From: Nocardia sp. NBC_01327
GTDB lineage: Bacteria > Actinomycetota > Actinomycetes > Mycobacteriales > Mycobacteriaceae
Length of the DNA: 64,000 nt
Direction: 5' to 3'
Assembly (NCBI RefSeq): GCF_035958815.1
Contig: NZ_CP108383.1
Location: forward strand, 8,060,001-8,124,000
Shown: positions 1 to 7,453 of the stretch, piece by piece
How positions within the stretch are numbered: the first letter of the stretch is position 1
Layout of the letters: each line of letters starts with the position of its first letter
The notes under the pieces: generated by a model
Seen by the model: the letters and a program-made list of their open reading frames with translations, nothing else
What the model was told of the DNA's origin: nothing
The model's database searches: none
Translations under genes and position numbers: made by a program

Positions 1-146
1 GGCTCGACACACCTGAGAAACCTTGCGGTTGCGCTGCGAAAACCCGCACGACCGAGTACAAATGGTTCGGCAGGCCCGCCTTGCAGGGGCCTTACAGCGT
101 GAGCTTCCCCACGGTGCACTAGGTATCTATTGACATCTACGGTGTT

Positions 147-162
147 CGTGAAAGCATTCACA
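147..162 (+). promoter_or_regulatory. Candidate CRP/cAMP-receptor-type binding site upstream of whiB1
   Basis: The sequence CGTGA-AAGCAT-TCACA fits the actinobacterial CRP consensus (GTGA-N6-TCAC). It lies about 96 bases before the whiB1 start. M. tuberculosis whiB1 is known to be controlled by the CRP protein Rv3676, so position and motif agree. A TTGACA hexamer lies just upstream at 130-135. Bases 1-257 hold no gene that I can support. Confidence 0.6.
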
Positions 163-257
163 AGCAACCGTGCGGAAACATTCGAGACGCACAAGTGAAC
201 GGACCACAAACCCGAGGGGCAGAGCCATGCGGCACGCCCTAGCAAAGGAGCAGAGGA

Positions 258-512
258 ATGGACTGGCGCCACAATGCCATCTGTCGCGACGAGGACCCTG
301 AGCTGTTTTTCCCGGTGGGTAACAGTGGTCCTGCGCTCGCGCAGATTGCTGATGCCAAGCTGGTCTGCGCTCGCTGCCCCGTCACCGCCGATTGCCTGTC
401 CTGGGCCCTGAAGTCCGGACAGGACGCTGGCGTGTGGGGTGGGATGAGCGAAGACGAACGTCGTGCACTGAAGCGTCGCAACGCTCGAACGCGTACCCGC
501 ACCGTCGTCTAA
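258..512 (+). CDS. whiB1: WhiB1, iron-sulfur transcriptional regulator
   Basis: An 84-residue WhiB-family protein that matches M. tuberculosis WhiB1 almost residue for residue along its length. The four cluster-binding cysteines are C9, C37, C40 and C46, in the CxxC-x5-C arrangement typical of the family. They are followed by the GVWGGMS turn and a basic C-terminal tail that binds DNA. WhiB1 carries an NO-sensitive [4Fe-4S] cluster and binds the primary sigma factor SigA; it is essential in mycobacteria. The ATG has an AAGGAG ribosome-binding site 8 bases upstream. It is transcribed alone and points toward the oppositely oriented pdtaS. Confidence 0.95.
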   Translation: MDWRHNAICRDEDPELFFPVGNSGPALAQIADAKLVCARCPVTADCLSWALKSGQDAGVWGGMSEDERRALKRRNARTRTRTVV

Positions 513-666
513 TCAGCTAGACGACTGGCGCTACGGCCGATCAGCCTTACGGCCATAGCGCAATTCAGCCCTGCACCGCATGGTGCCGGGCTTCTGTGTG
601 TATAAACCGACTCTGTGTTCGCTATTACAATTCCCACTCAACGAGATTCGCTATACCAGGAATGGC

Positions 667-699
667 GTGAGGGCCCCACCGAAATGGCGAGACCCTCAC
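667..699. terminator. Possible hairpin between whiB1 and pdtaS
   Basis: GTGAGGG and CCCTCAC arms flank a loop of about 17 bases, directly downstream of the pdtaS stop on the minus strand. No T-run follows, so its role as terminator is only an inference from position between convergent genes. Confidence 0.3.
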
Positions 700-720
700 A
701 GTAATGGCAGGTCGCTGTAT

Positions 721-2235
721 TCAGCGGGCCGAACGCCGGCCCAGGGGGACGCGCAGGACCGCGTCGGTGCCGATGTCCGCGCCGGGGTGCAGGCCGATCG
801 AACCGCCGAGTTCGGCGGTGACCAAGGTGCGGACAATTTGCAGGCCCAGGCGGTCCGAGGCTTCCAGGCTGAAACCGTCGGGCAGGCCGCGGCCGTCATC
901 GCTGATGATCACGTCCAGCCAGCGCGCGGAGCGCTCGGAACGGATGGTGACAGTACCGTTCTCGCCCGCGTCGAACGCATGCTCGATGGCGTTCTGCACC
1001 AATTCGGTGAGCACCATGACCAGGGGGGTTGCACGTTCGGCGGAGAAGACCCCCAGCGAGCCGGCGCGCCGGACCTTGATGCGCGCGGTGTGCACGGTGG
1101 CCACATCGGCCATTATCGGCAGCAGGCGGTCGACCACCTCGTCGAGATCGACCTCCTCGTCGACCGACATGGACAGCATTTCGTGAACCGACGCAATGGA
1201 AGTCACGCGGCGGACCGATTCGGTGAGCGCCAGTCTGGCCTCCTCGTTCTCGGTGCGGCGGGCCTGCAACCGCAGCAGCGCGGCGACCGTCTGCAGGTTG
1301 TTCTTCACCCGGTGGTGGATCTCACGGATGGTCGCGTCCTTGGACAGCAGTGCGCGGTCGCGGCGCTTCACCTCGGTGACATCGCGGACCAGCACCGCCG
1401 CCCCGCCGAGGTTGCCGTTCGGGCGCAGTACCAGGGTGCGCAGCAGGACGGTCGCCCCGCGCGCCTCGACTTCCATTCGGCGCCCGGCCTTTCCGGCCAG
1501 GGCGGCCTGGATATCGCCGACCACCTCCTGCGCGTCGAACGGATCGGTGATCAGCGATCGGGTGGTGAGCGCCAGATCCTGACCGACCAGATCGTTCTGT
1601 AAACCCATGCGGTGATAGGCCGAGAGCGCGTTCGGGCTGGCGTAGACCACGATGCCGTCGGTGTCCAGACGGATGAAACCGTCACCGGCCCTTGGGCTGG
1701 AGTGCGAACCGGTGCGATCCTCCAGCGTCGGCCAGGTGCCGTCATTGACCATCTGGCACAGGTCGTCGGAGGCCGCCATGTACGCGATCTCCAAGCTGGA
1801 GCGCATCTTTCGGCGCTGCACATCGGTATCGCGACCGAGAATGGCGATCACATCGTCGCCGACCCGCACCGGAATCGCCTCGCGAATCGCGTGCACCGGC
1901 TGCGGGTGATAGACGCCGGAGACCTCCGAATCGGTGTCCACCCGCACGATGTCATTCGAGACCAGGGCCTCGAAGATCTGCGGGTGCATCTCCTTGGTCG
2001 CCAGCGAACCGACCAGGTCCTCCGGGTGCACGGTGGGGGCGGTGGTGGGGCGGGCCTGTGCGACGCACACCACTTCGGCGCCGTCGGCTATCGGGCCGGT
2101 CCCCACCCAGAGCAGCAAATCCGCGAAGGACAGGTCGGCAAGCAATTGCCAATCCCCCACCACGCGTTGAAGATGATCGACGGCGGCACCCGGTAGGTCG
2201 GTGTGCTCAGCCAGTAGATCGCTCAGTGTCGACAT
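721..2235 (-). CDS. pdtaS: PdtaS-type sensor histidine kinase
   Basis: A 504-residue soluble histidine kinase with no membrane segment. Residues 10-150 form a GAF-like sensor region, residues 185-290 a PAS domain (DGIVVYASPNA), followed by the HisKA_2 H-box IHHRVKNNLQT with the phospho-acceptor near H307-308. A C-terminal HATPase domain carries DDGRGLPDGF. The order and the position next to whiB1 match M. tuberculosis Rv3220c (PdtaS), which phosphorylates the ANTAR antiterminator PdtaR. PdtaS responds to copper, NO and c-di-GMP in mycobacteria; whether this protein senses the same signals cannot be read from sequence. PdtaR is not in the window. Confidence 0.92.
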   Translation of the reverse strand: MSTLSDLLAEHTDLPGAAVDHLQRVVGDWQLLADLSFADLLLWVGTGPIADGAEVVCVAQARPTTAPTVHPEDLVGSLATKEMHPQIFEALVSNDIVRVDTDSEVSGVYHPQPVHAIREAIPVRVGDDVIAILGRDTDVQRRKMRSSLEIAYMAASDDLCQMVNDGTWPTLEDRTGSHSSPRAGDGFIRLDTDGIVVYASPNALSAYHRMGLQNDLVGQDLALTTRSLITDPFDAQEVVGDIQAALAGKAGRRMEVEARGATVLLRTLVLRPNGNLGGAAVLVRDVTEVKRRDRALLSKDATIREIHHRVKNNLQTVAALLRLQARRTENEEARLALTESVRRVTSIASVHEMLSMSVDEEVDLDEVVDRLLPIMADVATVHTARIKVRRAGSLGVFSAERATPLVMVLTELVQNAIEHAFDAGENGTVTIRSERSARWLDVIISDDGRGLPDGFSLEASDRLGLQIVRTLVTAELGGSIGLHPGADIGTDAVLRVPLGRRSAR

Positions 2236-2360
2236 TCAGCCACGCTCCTCTGATCCCAACTCGGGAGTATGTTCCCACGCCGAGGTAAGGATTCGTGCCG
2301 CGCGGTGAACCGCGGGAGGAGGAGTCGGCGCTGCCGACGCGAATCAGCCGATGCTGCCGG

Positions 2361-2576
2361 TCAGCTGATGACGGCGATCAGGTCGTCCTTCTGGATGACA
2401 TCGCCGGGCTTGACGTTGATGGAGGCGACGGTGCCCTCGGCCTCGGCCAAGACCGGGATCTCCATCTTCATCGACTCGAGGATCACCAGGGTGTCACCCT
2501 CCTTCACCTGATCGCCCACATTCGCGACGATCTGGTAGACGGTGGACACCATCTCCGCGAGCACTTCCTCGGCCAT
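2361..2576 (-). CDS. Biotinylated/lipoyl-attachment domain protein (TB7.3-like)
   Basis: A 71-residue stand-alone biotinyl domain. The biotin-accepting motif EsMKME has its lysine near residue 43 (ILESMKMEIPV). It corresponds to the M. tuberculosis 7.3 kDa protein Rv3221c, which sits in the same place between pdtaS and rshA. The ATG at 2576 was chosen because the minus strand has AAGGAG five bases before it and the domain starts at once. It probably acts as a biotin carrier, but no partner carboxylase is encoded nearby, so its enzyme complex is unknown. Confidence 0.9.
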   Translation of the reverse strand: MAEEVLAEMVSTVYQIVANVGDQVKEGDTLVILESMKMEIPVLAEAEGTVASINVKPGDVIQKDDLIAVIS

Positions 2577-2664
2577 GAGGCTCCTTGTTTCCGTTGACCC
2601 GTATCCGATGAAGGTACAGACAACCACACATGAAAGAATGCCATGAACAGAAGGGAGACTACCC

Positions 2665-2739
2665 ATGGGTAAGCGTGGCCGTAAGAAGCGCAGCCGGAAG
2701 AAGAACGCAGCCAACCACGGCAAGCGTCCGAACGCCTGA
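2665..2739 (+). CDS. Ribosomal protein bL37 (24 residues)
   Basis: A 24-codon gene, ATG to TGA, with an AAGGGAG ribosome-binding site. The product is very basic: it opens MGKRGRKKR and ends NHGKRPNA, the signature of actinobacterial 50S protein bL37, first seen in the M. smegmatis ribosome structure. It is divergent from the biotinyl-protein gene across an 88-base gap and is followed at once by a strong hairpin terminator, so it is probably its own transcription unit. It is too short for most gene callers. Identification rests on near-identity to the remembered bL37 sequence. Confidence 0.88.
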   Translation: MGKRGRKKRSRKKNAANHGKRPNA

Positions 2740-2760
2740 GCTGAAGAACCTAGCTCCAAA

Positions 2761-2812
2761 AGCACTGAGCGGCATCACTTCTGAAGAAGTGTGCCGCTCA
2801 TGCTTTTTCCGG
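2761..2812. terminator. Bidirectional intrinsic terminator
   Basis: A long stem pairs GAGCGGCA-N2-ACTTC with GAAGT-G-TGCCGCTC across a TGAA loop, followed by CATGCTTTTTCC. It sits between the 3' ends of bL37 (+) and rshA (-) and can end both transcripts. Confidence 0.8.
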
Positions 2813-2819
2813 GGAGCTG

Positions 2820-3095
2820 TTACTTGGGCTCGATCCGGGTTTCCACCTGAGTGAAGGTTGTCCGGATTTCCATGGTCAGCCGGGCGCGCAGGGAGTCGGG
2901 GGCGCGCTCGCCGCCGCATTTGCGGTTGAGCAGGGATTTCAGCTTCTCTTCGAGACCGTAGGCCTCGATACAGGGCGAGCAGCGGTTGATGTGCTCTTGC
3001 AGACGGGCCTTGATGGTCTCGTCGCATTCGTTGTCCAGGAGCAGCCACACGTCGGCGAGCACCGCCGTGCAGTCCATGTCCATCTCGTCGCTCAC
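2820..3095 (-). CDS. rshA: RshA, zinc-binding anti-sigma factor for SigH
   Basis: A 91-residue ZAS-type anti-sigma factor. The zinc and redox motif H-x3-C-x2-C is HINRCSPC (H35, C39, C42), with further cysteines at positions 9 and 24. In the reduced state it holds SigH inactive; disulfide stress ejects zinc and releases SigH. The start codon is GTG at 3095 and overlaps the sigH stop as GTGA, so translation is coupled. Position and length match mycobacterial RshA (Rv3221A). Confidence 0.93.
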   Translation of the reverse strand: MSDEMDMDCTAVLADVWLLLDNECDETIKARLQEHINRCSPCIEAYGLEEKLKSLLNRKCGGERAPDSLRARLTMEIRTTFTQVETRIEPK

Positions 3096-3802
3096 TGGGT
3101 GACCTCCTGACGCGTATCGCTGCCCCGGTTGAATCCGCGTTCCCGGGCCACGTCGGCGAGCAGGCCTTTGAGCTGCTTACGGCCGCGGTGCAGACGGGAC
3201 ATGACGGTTCCGATGGGGGTTCCCATGATCTCGGCGATTTCCTTGTAGGGGAAGCCCTCTACGTCGGCGTAATACACCGCCATCCGGAATTCCTCCGGTA
3301 GCTCCTGTAGCGCCCGCTTGATGTCGTCGTCGGGCAGAGCCTCGAGCGCCTCCATCTCGGCCGAGCGCAGACCCTGCGAGGTGTGCTCGGCGGTGGCGGC
3401 CAGCTGCCAGTCGCTGATCTCGTCGGTCGGATACTGCGCGGGCTGGCGCTGCTTCTTCCGATACGAGTTGATGTAGGTATTGGTGAGGATGCGGTACAGC
3501 CAGGCCCGCAGATTGGTGCCCTCGCGGAAGGACCGGAAGCCCTGGTACGCCTTGGCGAAGGTCTCCTGGACCAGATCCTCGGCATCGGCCGGGTTGCGGG
3601 TCATGCGCAGTGCCGCGCCGTAGAGCTGATCGAGCAGCGGCAGTGCGTCGCGCTCGAATCGGCGCGTCAATTCCTGGGGGGTCTCCGTGCTGCGCGCACG
3701 TTCCGTGCCGTCGTCGGTGCCGTTGTCGCCGGCCTGGATGGTCTCGGCAGTATCCGAGTCGTCATCGGGCAGGCGAACGACCATGTCGTCGTCGCTCGTC
3801 AC
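3092..3802 (-). CDS. sigH: SigH/SigR-type ECF sigma factor
   Basis: ECF sigma factor of disulfide and heat stress. From the GTG at 3802 it has 236 residues: sigma2 (ELTRRFERDALPLLDQLYG, then RMTRNPADAEDLVQETF) and sigma4 (LPEEFRMAVYYADVEGF, then GTVMSRLHRGRKQL). Both are nearly identical to M. tuberculosis SigH. This GTG has a GAAGGGA ribosome-binding site 5-6 bases upstream. A second in-frame GTG at 3916 has an even better AAGGAGG site 5 bases upstream and would add 38 residues, like the unstable SigR' isoform of Streptomyces. A SigH-type promoter lies just upstream, so autoregulation is likely. The 3' end overlaps rshA. Confidence 0.93.
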   Translation of the reverse strand: MTSDDDMVVRLPDDDSDTAETIQAGDNGTDDGTERARSTETPQELTRRFERDALPLLDQLYGAALRMTRNPADAEDLVQETFAKAYQGFRSFREGTNLRAWLYRILTNTYINSYRKKQRQPAQYPTDEISDWQLAATAEHTSQGLRSAEMEALEALPDDDIKRALQELPEEFRMAVYYADVEGFPYKEIAEIMGTPIGTVMSRLHRGRKQLKGLLADVARERGFNRGSDTRQEVTQ

Positions 3803-3990
3803 GTTGTTCCCTTCGATCGCCGTAGCAGTTGAATCTACCGCGAGCGGGGTGAGCGCCGGGAAACCGGCAGGGTGCAGCGTCAAGCGCACCGGTCGTTCCT
3901 CGACCAGAACGGTCACCGACTCCTCCTTCGTGATGGGATACAACGCGCAACCGCAGGCTGTTCGGCTTTCGCGTAACGCGTATGGCGTGC

Positions 3991-4017
3991 AACAGGGCGA
4001 GTGGTCGTCGTGTTCCC
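3991..4017 (-). promoter_or_regulatory. SigH-type autoregulatory promoter of sigH
   Basis: On the minus strand GGGAACA (4017-4011) is followed after 17 bases by GTTG (3993-3990). This fits the SigH/SigR consensus GGGAAY-N16-18-GTT. It is about 75 bases upstream of the GTG at 3916, so the transcript would include both candidate sigH starts. Confidence 0.75.
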
Positions 4018-4071
4018 AGCGGGGGTGAAAACCGGTGTCTCGACGGGTGTGGCGCTGTTTAGGGTGGGCGC

Positions 4072-4563
4072 ATGGCAGCTTCGACCCCGGCGATCAAGGC
4101 ACTCGTGCAGGCGAAAGTGGAGCACCTGGTGCACGCCTACCCGCACGATCCGCGCAGTGACTCCTACGGGGCGGAGGCCGTCGAGGCGCTCGCGGCGGAG
4201 CTCGGGGTGAGCGCGGAACAGATTTTCAAGACGCTGGTGATCGAGCTCGGTTCGGGCGGGCTCGCGGTGGCGGTGCTGCCGGTTCCGGCCAAGCTGTCGC
4301 TCAAGGCGGCGGCCGCGGCGCTGGGTGCGGGCAAGGCCGTGATGGCCGACAGGGCGAAGGCGGAACGCACGACCGGCTATGTGCTGGGCGGGATTTCACC
4401 GCTCGGGCAGAAGAAGCGGCTGCCGACCGTGATCGACGAATCCGCCCTCGGGTTCGATCGGATCCTGTGCAGCGCCGGGAAGCGCGGGCTGGAGATCGAG
4501 CTCGCTCCGGCCGAGTTGGTGCGGCTGACCAGCGCCGTCACTGCCGCGGTCGCAGTGAGCTGA
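4072..4563 (+). CDS. ybaK: YbaK/EbsC-family aminoacyl-tRNA deacylase
   Basis: A 163-residue single-domain YbaK/ProX-type protein. The family hydrolyses mischarged tRNA, typically Cys-tRNA(Pro), in the cytoplasm. The FKTLVIE strand, the basic KLSLKAAAAALG helix, the GYVLGGISPLGQKKRLPTVID core and the CSAGKRGLEIEL segment are characteristic. The gene is divergent from sigH. A TAGGGT hexamer ends six bases before the ATG, suggesting a leaderless message. The M. tuberculosis counterpart lies at the same place, as Rv3224A/B by memory. Confidence 0.85.
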   Translation: MAASTPAIKALVQAKVEHLVHAYPHDPRSDSYGAEAVEALAAELGVSAEQIFKTLVIELGSGGLAVAVLPVPAKLSLKAAAAALGAGKAVMADRAKAERTTGYVLGGISPLGQKKRLPTVIDESALGFDRILCSAGKRGLEIELAPAELVRLTSAVTAAVAVS

Positions 4564-4622
4564 GACACCCCGTCGAAAAATAACTTGCCAAGGAACAACT
4601 ATCTCCACATACTTGCTGAGTA

Positions 4623-4673
4623 CAACTAGTTGATTGCTACAAGCAGTTGATAGGCACAAGCAGTTGTTTGATG
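4623..4673 (+). promoter_or_regulatory. Triple 17-bp direct repeat, likely MarR operator
   Basis: Three adjacent 17-base units begin CAACTAGTTG (4623), CAAGCAGTTG (4640) and CAAGCAGTTG (4657). The first ten bases of unit one form a perfect palindrome. The array ends directly before the AAGGAGG ribosome-binding site of the marR gene. MarR proteins usually bind such short inverted repeats in their own promoters. The last unit runs to within 17 bases of the start codon. Confidence 0.6.
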
Positions 4674-4689
4674 CAAGGAGGTGGACCCC

Positions 4690-5241
4690 GTGACCGATGA
4701 CCAGGCGCAACCCAGTTGCCCCGTCACCGACGACGTGGCCGACACCGTCGCCACCCAGATCATTCGTTTGAACAGATTGCGGGACCGCGCCAATGCGCAG
4801 ATCGCCGCCGCCACCAACGGCGAGGTCGAACCCGCCGCGTTCGCCATCCTCTTCAAGCTGATCCACAACGGGCCGATGCGTTCCGGAGCCCTCGCCGAGG
4901 CGCTCTACTCGGATGCCTCGACGATCAGCCGGCAGGCCGCGAACCTGGTGAAACGCGGTTATATCGAGCGCCGCGCCGATCCCGCCGACGGCCGGGTCAG
5001 CGTACTGGCCGTGACCGCCGAGGGGCGCGAGGTGGCCGCCGAGATCCGTTTACGGCGCAACGAGACACTGCGCGACATCATGGCCGACTGGACCCCCGGC
5101 GAGCAGGAATCGTTCGTCACCCTGCTGAGCAGGTTCGTCGACGGCTACGAGCACGCCCGCAGTCTCAAGATGGCTGCCCTGTACCCCAAGGGCACATCCA
5201 AAATTCTTCCGAAAATCGAGTCCCCAGAGAGTAATTCGTGA
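4690..5241 (+). CDS. MarR-family transcriptional regulator
   Basis: A 183-residue winged-helix regulator: recognition region ALYSDASTISRQAANLVKRGYIERR and wing DPADGRVSVLAVTAEG, the usual MarR core. The GTG at 4690 is preferred because AAGGAGG (4675-4681) lies 8 bases before it; a GTG at 4681 overlaps that site. The stop overlaps the start of the downstream drug exporter by four bases, so both form one operon. It most likely represses that operon until a toxic ligand binds, acting on the repeats at 4623-4673. The ligand is unknown. Confidence 0.9.
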   Translation: MTDDQAQPSCPVTDDVADTVATQIIRLNRLRDRANAQIAAATNGEVEPAAFAILFKLIHNGPMRSGALAEALYSDASTISRQAANLVKRGYIERRADPADGRVSVLAVTAEGREVAAEIRLRRNETLRDIMADWTPGEQESFVTLLSRFVDGYEHARSLKMAALYPKGTSKILPKIESPESNS

Positions 5242-6926
5242 CCACTACAGCAGAAGTGGAACCGCAGTCCACCGCCGGTTTCACCCACAAACAAATCATG
5301 GTCGTGCTCAGCGGCCTGCTGCTCGGCATGCTGCTCGGCGCGCTCGACCAGACCATCGTGTCGACGTCGATCCGCACCATTGCCGATGACCTGCAGGGCT
5401 ATTCGATGCAGGCGTGGGTCACCACGGCGTATCTGATCACCGCGACCCTCTCCACTCCCCTGTACGGCAAGCTCTCGGATATGTACGGCCGCAAGCCGTT
5501 CTATCTGGCGGCCATCTCGATCTTCGTGGCCGGTTCGCTGCTGTGCGCCTTCGCCTCGTCCATGTACGAGCTGGCGGCCTTCCGGGCCTTCCAGGGTCTG
5601 GGCGCGGGCGGTCTGATGTCGCTGGCGCTGACCATCCTCGGCGATATGGTCGGGCCGCGGGAGCGGGCGCGCTACCAGGGGTACTTCCTGGCCGTGTTCG
5701 GTACCTCCAGCGTGGCCGGGCCGGTGCTGGGCGGCATCATCTCCGGTCAGAACGAGATCCTGGGGATCACCGGCTGGCGCTGGGTGTTCCTGGTGAACGT
5801 GCCGCTGGGCATCATCGCGCTGGCCGTCGTGTCCCGCGTACTGAAGCTGCCGAAGGTGCAGCGCTCCAAGGCGACCGTCGACTGGTTCGGCGTGCTCACC
5901 ATGGCCATCGGACTGGTGCCACTGCTGGTGGTCGCCGAACAGGGCCGCATCTGGGGCTGGAGCAGCACGAACTCCATCATCTGCTACGTGATCGGCGCAC
6001 TGGGCCTGATCGGATTCATCGCGGTGCAGGCCAAACTCGGTGATGCCGCACTGATTCCGCTGCGCATGTTCAAGAACTCGACCTTCGCACTCGGCGTGGC
6101 CATCTCGATCGTGGTGGGCTCGGCCATGTTCGGCGGTATGACCATGCTGCCGCAGTACCTGCAGGTGGTGCGCGGTTCCAGTCCGACGCTGGCCGGTATG
6201 CAGATGCTGCCGCTGGTGGTCGGCATGATGGCGGCCTCGATCTTCGCCGGTCAGACCATCTCTCGCACCGGGCGGTACAAGATCTTCCCGCCGCTGGGCG
6301 CGGGTCTGCTGGTGCTGGGTCTGTTCATGCTGCACTTCATCGGCGCGGACACCCCGCTGTACGTGGCCATGCTGTTCATGCTGATCGTCGGCCTCGGCCT
6401 GGGCAATCTGATGCAGCCGCTGACGCTGGCGATTCAGAACGCACTGCCGCCGCAGGATATGGGCGTGTCCACCGCGGCCGCGACCTTCTTCCGGCAGATC
6501 GGCGGCACGCTGGGTGTCGCGGTGTTCCTGTCGATCATGTTCTCGCAGATCGGGCCGAACATCAGCACCGAATTGCAGTCCGCCGCAACCACATCGTCGT
6601 ATCAGCAGGCGATCGCGGAGGGCATGCAGAGCAGCAATCCGGCCGATCAGGCGCTGGCCAACGGTCTGGCGCACCACGACTCGGCCGCGGCGGCGAAGGT
6701 GCTCGACGACAGCTCGATCATCCAGAAGGTGAACCCGACGCTGGCGCATCCGCTCAAGGTCGGCTTCGCCAATGCCATGGACACCGTGTTCCTGGTGGCG
6801 GCCGCGGTCGCGCTCATCGCACTGATCCTGGTGATGTTCTGGAAGGAAGTGCCGCTGCGCACCTCCGGCGGTATCCAGGCCCGGCAGGAGAAGATCGAAG
6901 AGGCTGCGGCAGCAGCGATCGGCTAG
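5238..6926 (+). CDS. MFS drug exporter, DHA2 (EmrB/QacA, 14-TM) family
   Basis: A 562-residue integral membrane transporter with about 14 hydrophobic segments. Motif A is GKLSDMYGRKP near residue 80. The antiporter motif C is in SVAGPVLGGIISG. DHA2 proteins expel cationic drugs, dyes and antibiotics using the proton gradient. An extracytoplasmic loop rich in Ser/Gln/Ala lies near residues 450-500. The GTG start overlaps the marR stop. A strong hairpin follows the gene. The substrate cannot be deduced. Confidence 0.9.
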   Translation: MTTTAEVEPQSTAGFTHKQIMVVLSGLLLGMLLGALDQTIVSTSIRTIADDLQGYSMQAWVTTAYLITATLSTPLYGKLSDMYGRKPFYLAAISIFVAGSLLCAFASSMYELAAFRAFQGLGAGGLMSLALTILGDMVGPRERARYQGYFLAVFGTSSVAGPVLGGIISGQNEILGITGWRWVFLVNVPLGIIALAVVSRVLKLPKVQRSKATVDWFGVLTMAIGLVPLLVVAEQGRIWGWSSTNSIICYVIGALGLIGFIAVQAKLGDAALIPLRMFKNSTFALGVAISIVVGSAMFGGMTMLPQYLQVVRGSSPTLAGMQMLPLVVGMMAASIFAGQTISRTGRYKIFPPLGAGLLVLGLFMLHFIGADTPLYVAMLFMLIVGLGLGNLMQPLTLAIQNALPPQDMGVSTAAATFFRQIGGTLGVAVFLSIMFSQIGPNISTELQSAATTSSYQQAIAEGMQSSNPADQALANGLAHHDSAAAAKVLDDSSIIQKVNPTLAHPLKVGFANAMDTVFLVAAAVALIALILVMFWKEVPLRTSGGIQARQEKIEEAAAAAIG

Positions 6927-6957
6927 CAATATGGGCACCTGACCAGTGCTCTTGACA

Positions 6958-7003
6958 CGCACAGGGTGGGCCGCGATCCCCGGATCGCGGCCCATTCTGT
7001 GCG
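6958..7003 (+). terminator. Strong hairpin terminator after the MFS gene
   Basis: A 12-bp perfect stem, GGGCCGCGATCC with GGATCGCGGCCC, sits inside a second CGCACAG/CTGTGCG pairing. It begins about 30 bases after the exporter stop. There is no long T-run, as is common in actinomycetes. Confidence 0.75.
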
Positions 7004-7077
7004 TTACTTGTCTCAGTAGGTTTTGTCTTGTTTGTACGTTTCCCCCTCTCGCCAGGTTCGCCCGACCCGAGGATGTG

Positions 7078-7407
7078 ATGCGTTTTATGTCTCCCCATCA
7101 GCGAATTCGAACCAGCGTCGTAGCCGTTTCCGGCGTACTGCTCGTAGCGCTGGCGTCCGGCCCGCTGACCGCGGCCACCGCGACGGCCGCCCCCATCGTC
7201 GTCGCGCCCCAGAATCCGAACTACCCGCTCGGGCCGGACCCGGCGGCGCCCGGGGCGCCCGGAGCGCAGGCGCCGCAGAAGGACGAGAAGCCCGAGAAGG
7301 CCGGCAAACTCGGCGGCACCATGACGACGAAGATCATCGATCTGGCCACCGGCGCATTCAAGTGCGGGCTGAATATCGCCCTGCCGTCGGTGAAATGCGA
7401 TCTCTGA
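7078..7407 (+). CDS. Small secreted protein of unknown function
   Basis: A 109-residue protein with a Sec signal peptide: a basic N-terminus, a hydrophobic stretch VVAVSGVLLVALASG, and likely cleavage after TATATAA. A Pro/Ala/Gly-rich linker and a charged KDEKPEKAGK segment follow. The C-terminal 25 residues carry two cysteines (FKCGLNIALPSVKCDL) that could form a disulfide. I do not recognise the family; its plan resembles the small secreted proteins at 41384 and 41793. ATG at 7078 was chosen (weak GAGG upstream); 7087 is possible. Confidence 0.6.
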   Translation: MRFMSPHQRIRTSVVAVSGVLLVALASGPLTAATATAAPIVVAPQNPNYPLGPDPAAPGAPGAQAPQKDEKPEKAGKLGGTMTTKIIDLATGAFKCGLNIALPSVKCDL

Positions 7408-7424
7408 CAGATTGATTCACGCAG

Positions 7425-7453
7425 GCCGGTCAGATCAGGCTGATCTGACCGGC
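7425..7453. terminator. Perfect hairpin overlapping the SRAP stop codon
   Basis: GCCGGTCAGATCA pairs perfectly with TGATCTGACCGGC across a three-base loop (13-bp stem). It lies between the convergent genes at 7078 (+) and 7430 (-) and contains the stop codon of the latter. Confidence 0.75.

Noticed and set aside
1..257. End of an upstream gene at the left edge
   Set aside because: No frame with convincing coding bias or motif was seen; the stretch is better explained as the whiB1 promoter region.
5145..6995. A 616-codon open frame on the minus strand opposite the MFS exporter
   Set aside because: It is the mirror of a highly biased coding sequence: His/Gln/Arg-rich low-complexity translation, no family motif and no ribosome-binding site. 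The plus-strand gene has clear transporter motifs.
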